Below are positions 30,103-41,705 of a stretch of DNA of 64,000 bases, piece after piece. The position numbers and the translations under genes are program-made. How positions within the stretch are numbered: position 1 is the first letter of the stretch; each line of letters opens with the position of its first letter. The stretch is taken from NCBI GenBank assembly GCA_947184155.2, contig CAMXCT020003167.1, forward strand, positions 1 to 64,000, read 5' to 3'. Source of the DNA: Cladocopium goreaui. Lineage: Eukaryota; Sar; Dinophyceae; Suessiales; Symbiodiniaceae. The notes below the pieces were generated by a model, which saw only the letters and a list, made by a program, of their open reading frames with translations, did no database searches and was not told where the DNA came from.

Positions 30103-30428
30103 ACTGCTCCAATCTATTTTTTTTTTGGATGTACTAGGAGTTTATAAGATGGATATAAGTTTTTGATCCACAATCCTCAATAGAAATGTGTGTCATTGAT
30201 CACTAATGGATTATAGTAGTGGTTCTAGAATGATCCTTGTGCACAATGTAAGTCAAACATCCCCAATGATGGGATCAAGGTTGGTGAACGGGATGGTTCA
30301 TGGCATTGGGCTTACCACATTACAGAAGTTTATCATCCTGCTGCTGTAATGTGTTAACCATTCGTTATCAAGATAAACCATCCTTATCTAGTTGTCAGGT
30401 TCAACAATGGATATGTTATAATCTGATA

Positions 30429-30680
30429 TACCCTATGGTAGTTTAACCAAGACATGGGAACTTACAACGTTTAAGTACACATTTCATCATGTTTATCATC
30501 TATGTCTATGCTTATTTATGTTTATTGTGCGCAACAGTGGCCATGCCCCAGTGCGGTTGTTCTTCACCATGGCTGAGGGTGATACAGCGAGCCGGCCACA
30601 GTTATGGTACAGTTTCACAATACCATCTGGTAAACATTGGTAAACATACAAAAAACTATGGAAAATCCACCCATTGTTTC
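30429..30680. repeat. Two family A half-elements
   Basis: Left-arm fragments begin at 30429 (TACCCTATGGTAG) and at 30621 (TACCATCTGGTAAAC). Neither has a matching right arm before the next full copy. A GC-richer segment between them (30525-30600) may be an exon remnant. Confidence 0.5.
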
Positions 30681-30690
30681 ATATCAAAAT

Positions 30691-30796
30691 TACCATCTGG
30701 TAATTCAACACAGCTATTGAAAATCACCATTTTTAGTGAATTTTCCCATGAAAAATGGTGGATCTTTCCATAGTTATGTTAAATTACCAGAGGGTA
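30691..30796. mobile_element. Family A foldback element
   Basis: Left end TACCATCTGGTAATT, right end AAATTACCAGAGGGTA. Carries the GGTGGATCTTTCCATAG right-arm variant. Confidence 0.9.
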
Positions 30797-30987
30797 ACTA
30801 TTTCGACTGGGCCATGTTCTATGTCGCAAACTGGGTGTGAGATCCCATCAGGATTCCAAAAAGGGTTCCAACGTGCAGACAGGACAGGACAGCACCATGA
30901 ACGTGTTTTTTCCTGGATATATGGCCCTGATAAACTTGTCAGCCATGATATTCCATTTACTAGTCAGGTGGTCTTAAGTCATTGAGA

Positions 30988-31109
30988 TACCCTCTGGTTC
31001 TGACTAACATAGCCATGGTATAGATGGCCCCAATCGAAATAGATGGTTTACCGAACTGAAAAACGGGTGGATCTTTCCATGGCGAACTGTAACAAATAAC
31101 CAGATGGTA
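30988..31109. mobile_element. Family A foldback element, long variant
   Basis: 122 bp, ends TACCCTCTGGTTCTG and AATAACCAGATGGTA, centre with GAAATAGATGGTTTACCG. Confidence 0.85.
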
Positions 31110-31389
31110 GTAGGAGTATGAAATCAGTTGACATGTTTGGATTTGCAATTTGTTATGTTTTTTTTTTGCCATATCCCTCATGCAACACCCCGTCATGCCA
31201 TGGATTATCATCCTTTCGCGTGTTAAATGTGCTATCTAGAGGTGTCTTCCGCCCAAATATCATATTGTTGGCTATATATCCCATATAAAATATCCCCAAT
31301 ATTGAAATCATCCCGGAATCATCCCATTCAATATCATTCAATCCCGCTTTTGTAGGTTAAATCCCCTGTTTTGAACAAACACCTTCCAT

Positions 31390-31500
31390 GGCGCCAGGGT
31401 TGCACCTGGAATTAATGCGCGACAGCCGGAAGAGAGAGCGAAAGACTAAGAAGCTGTCGTCACCTCAGCTGCGTCAAGGAAAAGAAAACATAGCTAAGTT
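31390..31500 (+). CDS. Exon-like island, basic segment
   Basis: The plus frame reads GLHLELMRDSRKRERKTKKL then SSPQLRQGKENIAK. Highly basic, possibly a nuclear or RNA-binding segment. Borders unknown. Confidence 0.3.
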
Positions 31501-31664
31501 GACGCACATAACTTGGTTAACTAGGGTCTAGCCTGAATCCCTGCAAGTGGCTTGGGGGTTCCAGTTCCCTCCCAGTTTAATTGGAAAGGTTGAAATGCCA
31601 CAGGATACTAGGGACAATTATCCACTTATATAATCCTATCCCTTTTCCAAGCATGCATATTATT

Positions 31665-31769
31665 CTGGTTGATGGTTTCAACCCCTCTGAAAAATATGAA
31701 AGTCAATGGGAAGGATGACATCCCATATATGAAATGGAAAAATAAAAAACGGTCCAAACCACCAACCAG
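31665..31769. mobile_element. Family B foldback element
   Basis: Ends CTGGTTGATGGTTTC and CAAACCACCAACCAG, 105 bp. Confidence 0.9.
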
Positions 31770-31794
31770 TAGATAGTGGGATTCCAGTGGGTCT

Positions 31795-31872
31795 AATGTG
31801 GGTCTTTGATTCCCTCATCGATGGCCAGCCGTGCTGTGGCGGTTTCTTTCTTGGCTGTGGCCACCCGGCCTG
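31795..31872 (-). CDS. Exon-like island sharing its end with 37990-38120
   Basis: The minus frame reads VATAKKETATARLAIDEGIK and ends DPH before TAG. The C-terminal IDEGIKDP block is matched by IDGGIKDP at about 38010, which suggests related exons. Confidence 0.35.
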
Positions 31873-32019
31873 GTAAACGTTTCCAAAAAACGAACTGGAA
31901 AGATCCACCATTTTCAATGGGTAAACCACTATTTCTATGGAAAATAACCATTTTCAATGGGTAAATCCACTATTTCTATGGAAAATCACCATTTTCAATA
32001 GCAAACTGTTAATTTACAG
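31863..32019. mobile_element. Family A-related element with internal duplication
   Basis: Starts ACCCGGCCTGGTAAACG. The block ACCATTTTCAATGGGTAAA plus TCTATGG is present twice in tandem. The right end has decayed. Confidence 0.6.
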
Positions 32020-32036
32020 CTAAAGTAAACATCCCA

Positions 32037-32160
32037 TCAACTGATCACATCCGCAATCCAGCCGCAATCCCTAGCATTCCACTTGGTCGGTCCCTGGCAG
32101 TTTGCAGTCCCCGTTACATCTGCAGGATGATTGCCACAGGACACACATCGAAGAAGTGAG
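32037..32160 (-). CDS. Exon-like ORF, Cys-rich
   Basis: The minus frame reads LLRCVSCGNHPADVTGTANC then QGPTKWNARDCGWIADVIS and a stop. Four Cys suggest an extracellular or metal-binding segment. Not recognised. Confidence 0.4.
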
Positions 32161-32183
32161 TAGATGACCAGAAAAAAAAATGG

Positions 32184-32307
32184 TACCCTCTGGTTATTTA
32201 ACATAGCCATGGAAAATCCCTTATAAATGGAGGGTTTAATGGGAAAATCATCTATAAGACCTATAAGTGGGCCATTTTCCATGGCTATGTTAAATAACAA
32301 GAGGGTA
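32184..32307. mobile_element. Family A foldback element, long variant
   Basis: 124 bp, TACCCTCTGGTTATTTAAC at the left and GTTAAATAACAAGAGGGTA at the right (one end mismatch). Confidence 0.9.
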
Positions 32308-32489
32308 ATTATTCCGCTATTCCCCCAAAAAAAGTGGACACAACAAATAACAAACGTTTTTTTATTCAACTACCCTCTGGGCATGAAATATGGCGTGCTG
32401 GAACTCCTCATTTACAAATGGTTTTCCCATTGACCCATCCTCATTTATAGAGGATTCCTCATTTGACTACCGGAAGCTCCAGTTCATCC

Positions 32490-32687
32490 ATCTACTTCAT
32501 CTCAACAGACCCAGGAAAATTGGAATGGTTGAAAATCACTGGTGAAGCGTTGAACATCGTGAAAACCCCACCTACAACAGATTGGCCACTGGGATGTCAT
32601 TTCGAACATATTTTGGCACCATGGGCCATGAGCCGAAGCACGCGCAGCATCCAGAATCAGCAAAACCTGAAGGTTTTGGCCACTTAA
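32490..32687 (+). CDS. Exon-like ORF on plus strand
   Basis: The plus frame reads PGKLEWLKITGEALNIVKTP, then TTDWPLGCHFEHILAPWAMS, and stops. The minus strand is also open, so the strand is uncertain. Confidence 0.3.
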   Translation: MYFISTDPGKLEWLKITGEALNIVKTPPTTDWPLGCHFEHILAPWAMSRSTRSIQNQQNLKVLAT

Positions 32688-33150
32688 ATTGCGGCTGTGT
32701 GTCTGCTGCAAATCCAGCGGATGTGTCTGTTTGTCAACCAAAAATGCACCATTCTGCATTGGTAAACAGACACGATTCGTGGTAAACCCAATGCCATAAA
32801 CCATGTGTATCCATTTGCTTGTTTCCGCCCCATAAACCATCCCTAATATCAAATGGCTGATAATCATTGATAATCGCCTTTCTGGACTGAAACTCCGCTG
32901 CTCAAAGAATGCGGGGCCAAAACGAAAGCTAAGTTGGTTTATATCTAAGCTTACTTTGAAAGCTGGATGGATATACCATGATCTATCTACTGTTGGATGT
33001 GGTAAGAACCAAAGTGCAATTGTAGGGCCAACATCGGAATTGGCGAACGTGTGTTTACCAATGGTCGAAACGACTGTACCTCTGTCACCTCTGGTCCGTT
33101 TGCCACGAAAACGCTTATATAACTTTGAGCAACATCTGGGGATGGGTCAA

Positions 33151-33240
33151 AACCCTGGTACCTAGTGAACCCCAAAATAGCTGGTAAATGGATGTTCATC
33201 CCACTAAAAATGTATCTATAGGTATTGACCCATACCCATC
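33151..33240 (+). repeat. Family C repeat
   Basis: The core from AGCTGGTAAATGGATG to ACCCATACCCAT is identical to 28833-28918. Confidence 0.75.
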
Positions 33241-33740
33241 TCTATTGAGTGGTAAAGCAAAATTAAATTCTGAGCTCGCCTTAGGTGGTGACACTTCACT
33301 GCAGCTGCTCAGGCAAATAGAATGCAGTCACCCAAGTATACCCAGCTTGGTTTGTCAAAAGAAGGGGAATTAGCCCAGAATAGATGGCAATTCTACTGAG
33401 GAATGTGATGTTCTAACCCATTGGAATTTAGGGGTACCCATGGGTACCCTATATTTTGGTAAAACATATCAGATGACGAGTGAACAATTTTTCAATCTGA
33501 TAAGAATATGTAAAAATTAAATGCAATAATAATACATGATAATTACAATCATAATACTATAGTACGAGTGACAATAACACCATGAATAGTAGTAACCTTA
33601 TATCAGCATTAAAAAAACACATCGTTGGGAAGTTGGAATCAATGACCTCGTTAAACTTGATCGTTTAAAGTTTAAATGACCTATGTTATACTTGGATATG
33701 ATCGTCCTTTTGTTCAAACATTAACCACATAAGCATCATA
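33241..33740. other. No gene seen
   Basis: AT-rich sequence without repeats or protein-like frames, apart from a weak island near 33255-33360. Confidence 0.4.
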
Positions 33741-33746
33741 CAAGAA

Positions 33747-33845
33747 CTGGTTGGTGGTTTCAACCCCTCTGAAAAATATTCGTCAAATGGGATGATTATT
33801 CCCAAGATATGGAAAAATAAAAAAATGTTCCAAACCACCAAGCAG
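33747..33845. mobile_element. Family B foldback element
   Basis: Ends CTGGTTGGTGGTTTC and CAAACCACCAAGCAG, 99 bp. Confidence 0.9.
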
Positions 33846-33984
33846 TGTTTGTTGGTTTATAAACCATGAATTAATCCCCATTAATTATAGTTATATCTAC
33901 CATATAAACCATAGTTAATCAATGGTTCCAGTCACCACCAACCAGGAAAAATCACGAAAACTCATAAAGCTCCACCATCCTCCA

Positions 33985-34212
33985 TTTCACAATAGGATGT
34001 CTAGGAAACCTCCCAGAAATCTGGTGCCCGGTGCCCGCACCCCAAGGAACCCCGGTGTGACAGGCGTGCGAACTCCAGGACAGCAGCAGAATCGAGGTGC
34101 AACATGCCTTGGAACGTGGAGCTGGGAAGATATGGCGATGCTCAGCCGAAAACATGAGGGGCTTCACGGCTTCAAACATGAATTGTTTAAGTGTTTGTTG
34201 AAAGGAACTTGA
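33985..34212 (+). CDS. Exon-like island, strand uncertain
   Basis: The plus frame reads LGTWSWEDMAMLSRKHEGLH and ends GFKHELFKCLLKGT. A minus frame is also open. GC-rich block of about 150 bp. Confidence 0.25.
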   Translation, partial: FHNRMSRKPPRNLVPGARTPRNPGVTGVRTPGQQQNRGATCLGTWSWEDMAMLSRKHEGLHGFKHELFKCLLKGT

Positions 34213-35100
34213 GGATGTAAGATGTAAAGTGGGATATCTTGAAAACTCTTGTCCGGTGGGGAAAATCATCTACAAACGATGCGGAGATTGTCTATTCTGT
34301 CAGGTCCGATGACACCAGAAAGAATGGGAATTCACAACAGGGTACCACATGCCCCCGCACATACAATTTGATTTACAATCCATCAACTGTAGATATAGCC
34401 ACTACAAACCACAGTAAGTTTAGATATAAACCAACTTACCATAACTGACCATGACTGAGCATAACTCACCTATTGTTTGGGGTCCCACCTTGTACCTGGA
34501 TGAAAATCCAAACAATGAAAAGATACTACGTCACGAAGAATGGGAATGCGAAGCCAACCACGATCAAGGTTAAACCATCCAAAAAAGGGGACTTCACCCA
34601 CAAAATGCAGAGGATATCAATGATATCAATGGATTCTTTTACAGGAAAGTTCGCACCAAACAATTGTTTTTGCCCTCAACTTAGATGTGATTTTCCCGCG
34701 ACTTTCCCTTCAACTGATTCTGGGAAGATCGAAAAATCAACAATGGAATGTCGCACCTCCTCGTGACCTCAAAATAATTAATTCTGTAAACTGATCTTGA
34801 AGTATGCTGTACCCATCAATGTATATATATATATATCAAACTCCGAAAATTTGTGCGAAACCTCAAAAAATAGTTTGAACGCATCATCCAAATGATACAT
34901 GTATGGTATAGTATATCGACCACGATGTAGGCAAGGATGCCGCGTGGAGCACGTGAATAAGAATTATATGCAGAAAAAAGTCTCACTTGACATCTCCATA
35001 TTGTGGGTTGTTTCCCGCATCTATCTCCATTGTTGATTTTGCCCAGCTCGGGTAAGAATGATGTACAAAACTATTCATTAAACCGCCATGTTTGTTCCTT
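34213..35100. other. No supported gene
   Basis: AT-rich, with a short TA run at 34820-34840. Two plus-strand frames (34239-34448, 34473-34766) are open but Asn/Thr-rich and not convincing. Confidence 0.35.
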
Positions 35101-35104
35101 GACA

Positions 35105-35210
35105 TACCCTCTGGTAAACTAACATAACTATGGAAAATCACCATTTATAGTGGATTTTCCCATGAAAAATGGTGGATCTTTCCATAGTTATGTTAGTTTA
35201 CCAGAGGGTA
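35105..35210. mobile_element. Family A foldback element
   Basis: 106 bp, perfect 14-bp ends TACCCTCTGGTAAA / TTTACCAGAGGGTA. Confidence 0.92.
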
Positions 35211-35419
35211 TCCATTTCAGTTGGTTTCCACCACCACACTTTCGACCACGGATTTTTTTCCCGGACCAGGTCCCCCAACAGCTGCAATGCACATGGACTC
35301 TGCCTTTGGCCGCACAGACTTGGTCATGTTGAACGTGTTGAACCATCCAACTTTGGAGTAAACTGTTGTTTACTGTTATTTACTGGCTTTGGCACGAAGA
35401 ATCCACGTTTTCGTGTATT

Positions 35420-35505
35420 ATATATATATATATCTATAAATATAATCAGATATACAGATATATATATATATACATACATATACATATATATATACATACA
35501 TATTT
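35420..35505. repeat. (TA)n-rich microsatellite
   Basis: TATATA and TACATA words. Confidence 0.85.
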
Positions 35506-36133
35506 TGCCATGACCAAATGTCCTAAGCAAACCTCATTTTGGAAGATAACCTTTAGGAACATGGCCCGTCGAGCATTAGTGTTTAAATTCAGTTGCTTGG
35601 GCTGGTTGGTGGTAACAATCCATTAAAGAAAACATGCACACATGCTCAATTAGAATCAATTAGAGGATATTATCCCGAACAAGATGAAAAGTATCCTTTG
35701 GTTATCTACCGTGGACATGCAAATAGAAAATCAGTGATAGATATGATATAATAATTATGATTAACGATGATATACAAACTAGGGATTTTCATATTCATTT
35801 CGCATCCTGCAGGGAAGATTCGACTAGAGTCACTAGAGGGTTTACTATCTGACTAGAACATCCTTGAACACACCAACCAGAATATATTCAGGTCATAGAA
35901 TTGCAGCACTTTTCTTGCTCAAAATAAAGAGAGTTTCAACACATACCACCCGGATAAAACTGCGGAGTATTCACTGCAGGGAAGGTCATATTCATTGTTG
36001 ATGCTCATTTGTAGATCTTCAATACCCTGAACAATCAATCACTAATTATACTTAATATGTAATAATATGTATACATCTTAATAATACATATGAATAATAT
36101 CAATGACTTTTTTCTTTTGGGTATGGCATTCTC

Positions 36134-36262
36134 CCGTTTATATAGCAGATCTGAGCGCCTCCGTGCCGACCACCCAGGGGTTGCTGAAGAGCATCACGTA
36201 TTCGTTCAGAAAGATCTGGCGCCGGAGAACCCGTTCGCCACGGCATTCTTGTGGGTGAAAAC
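36134..36262 (-). CDS. Exon-like ORF
   Basis: The minus frame reads GERVLRRQIFLNEYVMLFSN, then PWVVGTEALRSAI and a stop at the AT-rich border. Of the three minus frames this has by far the most protein-like pattern. A membrane-associated helix is possible. Family unknown. Confidence 0.45.
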
Positions 36263-36595
36263 AAGGATTCACCGGTGTATTTCCACCTATTTCCCAACAT
36301 AAACCCCCATATTTTGGTGCTGGAATCCCAGATTTATGTTGATTAGAAGCCCTTTTTTCTCAAAAATTCTTTGGTCATTCTCCAGATGTTCCACATTTTC
36401 CTCTATTGTGATAGGTACTGTATATACCTGGTAATTGTTCCACACGTTTCCACCTGTTTCCACCTATCTACCCAGGTGATTTCAAGTGCCTCGATGAGCA
36501 TCAACACCACCAGGCACAAACCAACCTGGGCACGGCATTTTATGATTCACAAGGACATCATTGGATATACATGTGGATATAGTTCGATTAATATA

Positions 36596-36675
36596 TAAAC
36601 ATATATAATCATATATATATATATGTATATATAATCATATATATATGTATATATATAATCATATATATATGTATA
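36596..36675. repeat. TA-rich tandem repeat, ~30-bp unit
   Basis: ATAATCATATATATATGTATATAT occurs three times. Confidence 0.85.
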
Positions 36676-37489
36676 GTTTGATAAAATAGTTTGATATAGT
36701 GGCATCGCTGCTGATGATGTACACGGCATTTATATGCATTTGTACCATTTACAGTACAGAATGGTCACACACACACAGTTTCGTTGGTTTATAAGCCATC
36801 CAACTGTTGAATATATCAATATATTATCAATATCCACCTTTCAACCATAGCTGGCCTATGTCAAGCAACAACACCCCGCACCTTTTCGAGAAACAGCTCC
36901 AATGACATCCCACACTGAACCGCCAAGTCAACAATGTCTGACATGCTATCAACAATGTCTGATGAGTAGTGCATGGTTTGATGAAATGGCATCAAATAAT
37001 GAAGACCTGAATTTAATTTTGACATCACCAAAATCAATATGATATGATCTGATAGTTGAAGTATGTGGTTCCCTTTTAACCCATCTTTTACTACTTGTTG
37101 GACTGGCATCACCCCAAATGCAAACATAGCCTCTTCACTTCACAAGCAACAAATTTCCGGAAAGGTCGCAGATTCAATTGCTGGTTGCTTGTTTATGTAC
37201 CCACTGAAAAGATATTTTTTATGATACTAAACAGATTTAAGAGGTCGATTGGGGAACACTAATCCCCTATCTTGACACGCCAAATTGGCTGTGGAACTTG
37301 GGGAGTTGAAGATCAATGGCAACCAGAACAGGGATTCGGGTAAGTTTCCCGACATCCCCATGAATTCAACAAGGAAACCAACAGTTTAATCAGTTTACCC
37401 CATTTCTGCTGAAACCTGCACCAACAAAAAACATCATCTTTGGGACCCATTTCTTAGGTTCCCCTTTTCCATTCGCTAAGCACCTCCTT

Positions 37490-37580
37490 TTTGGTGACTA
37501 CGGTGACTCGTGAAATCGAAGCGCAGCCAAGAGGCCAGCATGCACCAAACCTCGGTGCGACCATCCCAGGGCCGTTCAAT
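37490..37580 (-). CDS. Exon-like island
   Basis: The minus frame reads NGPGMVAPRFGACWPLGCAS, then ISRVTVVTKKEVL. GC-rich; other frames are partly open. Confidence 0.3.
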
Positions 37581-37777
37581 AAAAAAAACGAAAGCTTAAG
37601 TGTCCTACATATACTGGTTGGTGGTATACCTATCCCCAAAAACAGTTATAAGTGGCTTGTAATATCTTATCATGATATATCATATACTGGTATCTATCTA
37701 ATAACTAAGGATATTTAGAATATTAGAGGCATCTATCTAATAACAAGGATATGCAGGATATGTGTGTCCTACATATA

Positions 37778-37899
37778 CTGGTTGGTGGGGGCCAACCTAC
37801 CCCTCTGAAAAATCATGGAGTTCGTCAGCTGGGATGATGACATCCCCAATATGATGGGAAAGTCATAATCCAGCCATGTTCCAGTCACCACCAACCAGA
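37778..37899. mobile_element. Family B foldback element
   Basis: 122 bp, CTGGTTGGTGGGGGCC to CACCACCAACCAG. A solo left end of the same family lies at 37614-37640, preceded by the same TGTCCTACATATA flank. Confidence 0.85.
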
Positions 37900-37989
37900 A
37901 AATCTGGGAAAATATGGGCATATCTATGGGAAAATACGGAAATCTATGGGAATATATGGGAATCTATGGGAATATCTATGCATAGCTAG

Positions 37990-38120
37990 TGGGATTCATC
38001 GTGGGTCTTTGATTCCCCCATCGATGCGAACCCCACGTCGGATGGGGATGGGATTGGACTTTTTCGGAGCTGGAGATGATCCGTTGATCTGGTCGAAGAG
38101 TTGGGCCATTTGGGGAGGAA
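37990..38120 (-). CDS. Exon-like island related to 31795-31872
   Basis: The minus frame reads PPQMAQLFDQINGSSPAPKK, then SNPIPIRRGVRIDGGIKDP. The last eight residues resemble the end of the island near 31.8 kb. Confidence 0.4.
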
Positions 38121-38222
38121 CCAATAATTCATCTATGGAAAATCAACCAATCAATTTACCATAATCTATGGACTTATCATGAAAAGACTATGGTTGTGGA
38201 TTAGATCCAATAAGTTATCAGT

Positions 38223-38335
38223 TACCCTCTGGTCAAAACTAACAGTTTGCTATGGAAAGATCCACCATCTTTGAATGGGTAAATCCACTATAAATCACCA
38301 TTTTCGATAGCTTTTTGTATGTTTACCAGAGGGTA
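38223..38335. mobile_element. Family A foldback element
   Basis: 113 bp, ends TACCCTCTGGTCAAA and GTTTACCAGAGGGTA, with the TTTTTGTATG right-arm variant also seen at 28554. Confidence 0.85.
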
Positions 38336-38351
38336 TCAGTTATGTTCACGT

Positions 38352-38463
38352 ATTTCCCCACAGTTCGATGCTTGAAACCTCTGTGCTCCCCACGTGGTAG
38401 CCACGCAGTGCCAGCCATGCCGTTGAGCTGTGCAACAAGTAAGGGACCTGGCTCTCGGCTCTC
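38352..38463 (-). CDS. Exon-like island
   Basis: The minus frame reads VFAASIPRAESQVPYLLHSS, then TAWLALRGYHVGSTE. GC-rich with good composition. Not recognised. Confidence 0.4.
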
Positions 38464-38491
38464 GGGATAGAGGCGGCAAACACATATTACT

Positions 38492-38545
38492 TACCCTCCG
38501 GTAAACTAACATAGTTATTTAAAAAGTATTTTTAACCGGAGGGTA
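38492..38545. mobile_element. Short family A derivative (54 bp)
   Basis: TACCCTCCGGTAAACTAAC and TTAACCGGAGGGTA ends are joined through a short centre. It looks like an internal deletion; both ends carry the same CTCCGG change. Confidence 0.8.
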
Positions 38546-39436
38546 AAACTAACTGTTAGTTTTTCAATTTCCCATGTTGCAAATCAGGTTTGTTCTTTAA
38601 TAGTTGTATAAATTATTAAATGGACCATGTTCCATAGTTTGACAGAGGGCATTGGATATGTGTCTTAAACAGAGCTGACCAAAATGTGTATGTACCTTGG
38701 CCCTGAAAGTAATTAGTGAGGATAAACATGGGTGATAAATCTAAAACATGTTGTGGGAGTGTATACAATGTCATATGAACATGATACCCAGATGTAGATT
38801 GGTTGTGTATCCCCATTTCTTGGTAGCGGTCCTATTTTGGATGGTCAAATTCCCATGTGTTCTTACATGAACACCTTGATCGTCAAACAAAACATGTTGG
38901 ATCCAAAAAGTGCCAATTTGTTCACCAATAAACTTTCGAGCGCAGTTATTTCATTTGACATTCCCAATGTTGTTGATTAAATCATGTTAAATACCAAGTT
39001 TGGGTGTCACACAGAAAAAAAGGGCTGATATGTTCACATCAACTAAGACTATTTTGGAATTGATCGACCATGGTGATATAAACCAATACTACATAAATAC
39101 TGGGCTTGAAAAAAAAAAACATGTGCTCCATGGTGCTGGAAACCTACATGACTGGGCCATCGTTTCATGGCTTTTTGGTGATGGACCAAACGTCGTTTCG
39201 GGACGGTGAAAACTATGGAAACGAACGGCCCATTGAAGCAGATGAAAGTTACCCCTTAAGAATGGTGCTTTTCCATAGCGAACTGCAAATTGCCAGAGTA
39301 TGTATGTATACATATATATATATATTAATATATTAGGTAGAAATAATGGGGATATATATTAGACATATCCCCATCATATCCCCATTATTTCTACCATATT
39401 TGGCGGATAAGGTCACCATTGTTTCACCGAACTTAC

Positions 39437-39508
39437 CTGACCGGGTGACCGGGTGACCGCCCTCCGACCTTGGAAGAACTCCGCTCTGAGAAGCCGGTGC
39501 TCGGCAAA
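39437..39508 (-). CDS. Exon-like island with consensus splice borders
   Basis: The minus strand has CCCCAG before 39508 and TCAG|GTAAGT after 39437, a textbook donor. The frame reads FAEHRLLRAEFFQGRRAVTR and closes in phase 0. Confidence 0.5.
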
Positions 39509-39534
39509 CCTGGGGATTGGGCAGCCTGGGAGGG

Positions 39535-39624
39535 AACATAACTATGGAAAATCACCATTTTTGATGGGTAAATCAACTATAAATAGCCATTTTCAATAGC
39601 AAACTGTTAGTTTACCAGAGGGTA
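39535..39624. mobile_element. Family A foldback, left end lost
   Basis: The left arm begins in ACATAACTATGGAAAATC; the right end is GTTTACCAGAGGGTA. Confidence 0.75.
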
Positions 39625-40390
39625 CCACATTACCAGGCAAAATGCAGAAAACTACTGTGGATGGGCCAGCAAAATCCTGCAGGCAGGGTAACTCTTGGGA
39701 ATTGGCAACACTTGTTAAATAATGGGATTACAATGGGATGTTTACCATCTATTAACTGGTGCAGGATGAAAAAAAAGTGGAAAGCTATGAGAAATGATGG
39801 GACATAGAGCTGAGCATATGTTCATATGGAATTAGCATCACTATATGGAAAACCAGAACATATTCGAAGTGATGGGGTTTTCTATTGGGGATGCGCCACC
39901 CAAACATCCCAGAACCGGTATATTGTTTTGGCCACATCTAATAGAAAAAAGACTCCTCTGGACCGGGACCCTGTAGCAGATTGGTTACATCCCTAGGTCG
40001 GTCAAGAGACATGGTGTTCTTTGCTGTTCTTTGGAAGGTTCCATGGGTCAAATATTGGGAATATATGATGGGATATGAAATTTAGCCCAACAAGACATGG
40101 GAAGCAACAAGTTCATGGGTTTTTTTAACTATGAACAAAGCTGATCCACAACGATGAAAAAAAACATCAACAAATTGGATAAACATAGGAAAACCCATCA
40201 AAACCGCAAGTGAGGATATACTGGGAATAACTTTTTGGGGGTGGATATGCAATGATTTGGCAAATTGGGTGTGTCTGAAAATGGAGTTGTTCGGCTCCAA
40301 ATTTGTTGCACTGCGATAAAGACAACTATCTAGTTGGTGGTATACCGTGGTTAAAGGTGGTTAATGGTGGTCAATGGATATATAATATAT
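39625..40390. other. No supported gene
   Basis: AT-rich, no repeat family and no protein-like frame of note. Confidence 0.4.
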
Positions 40391-40393
40391 ATC

Positions 40394-40525
40394 CTGGTTG
40401 GTGGTTTCAACCTACCCCTCTGAAAAATCATGGAGTGAAAGTCAGTTGGGATGATTATTCCATTTCCATTCCCAACTTTTCATGGAAAGTCATTCAAAAT
40501 TCCATGGTTCCAAACCACCAATCAG
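40394..40525. mobile_element. Family B foldback element
   Basis: 132 bp, CTGGTTGGTGGTTTC to CAAACCACCAATCAG. Confidence 0.85.
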
Positions 40526-40654
40526 TTATGGTTAACCAATGCATTTAAGGATTCTCTTGAAACTCCATGGGATATTTTTGACGGATAAAATGGGGATGCA
40601 ACCAGCCGGAGAATTTCGCCGGCCTTTCGCAGGCATTTTCCCGTTATCTGCGGA

Positions 40655-40763
40655 TACCCTCTGGTTATGTCAAAATAGCTATTGAAAATGACCATTAATA
40701 GTGGATTTTCCCATTAATAGCATGGTGGATCTTTCCATAGCTATGTTAAATTACCAGAGGGTA
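40655..40763. mobile_element. Family A foldback element
   Basis: 109 bp, TACCCTCTGGTTATG to AAATTACCAGAGGGTA. The left half matches 23473-23577 almost exactly. Confidence 0.9.
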
Positions 40764-41422
40764 GTCTTGGGATGAATCATTGCAAACAATCTGCTACAGG
40801 GTCCCTTAAGAAGAGGAGTCTGTTTTCTATTAGATGTGGCCAAAGATCCTGCAATTCGTGGAGGACTTACCTCTTAAACGTTTGGATTTTCCACTGTTTA
40901 CTGAGTGTGCGTGTTTGAGGCAAAAAGAGGAATGATGCACAGACTGAATGGGACCACCGGTACAGCCATTTGGGGGTGTGGGCCCCACTTAATGGCTTTT
41001 TACCCCCGAATGATAGGGGTTTAACTATGCATATTTATGGATCATAAACCATGTACTAAGTAACAACTTTGATGTTTGATCCCTGGATCATAATATTGAT
41101 GGATCAATTGCCATTTCAGGAACCTAAATTGGAGGAACCTACCATATATAAGGCCTAAAATTCAGGGAATATCCCTGATATTTTGGCCAAAAATACATAT
41201 GGTACGTTTACGTAGCTCCATCTGTATCCTGAAATTCAAGATCCAGTAATCCCAGGGATAATCCTGAAATGGTGCAATACCTACATTCCCATTTATGATA
41301 TAAAGATAACATGATAGGTGATTTTTTAAAAAAATACTATATGTCATTTCCCCTATATATATTAATTTATTATTTTGGAATACATTTATGGATAATCCTT
41401 ATTCATGGTGCAATATTTATGA

Positions 41423-41527
41423 TACCCTCTGGTTATGTCAAAATAGCTATTGAAAATGGCCATTTATAGTGAGTTTTCCCATTAAAAATGGTGATTTTCC
41501 ATAGTTATGTTAGTTTCCCAGAGGGTA
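41423..41527. mobile_element. Family A foldback element
   Basis: 105 bp, TACCCTCTGGTTATG to AGTTTCCCAGAGGGTA. Confidence 0.9.
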
Positions 41528-41559
41528 AACCATGGCCCCCAGCAGTGGGATGCATCCCC

Positions 41560-41705
41560 TGGGATCCCCCAGGGGATCCCCTGGGCCATCCGGCGCCGTG
41601 GCGTCGAAGCATCGTTGCGGTCCGCATCGAAGCTCAGCGGGGAAATTGGAGCTGTTTGTTGGTGGCTTCGAAAGGGCGACCCTGTGGTTCCAGTTGCTGA
41701 CATAT
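41560..41705 (-). CDS. Exon-like island, Ser/Pro/Arg-rich
   Basis: After a TA run and an ATGTCAG acceptor-like edge the minus frame reads TTGSPFRSHQQTAPISPLSF, then DADRNDASTPRRRMAQGIP. Probably a disordered segment. Confidence 0.4.
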
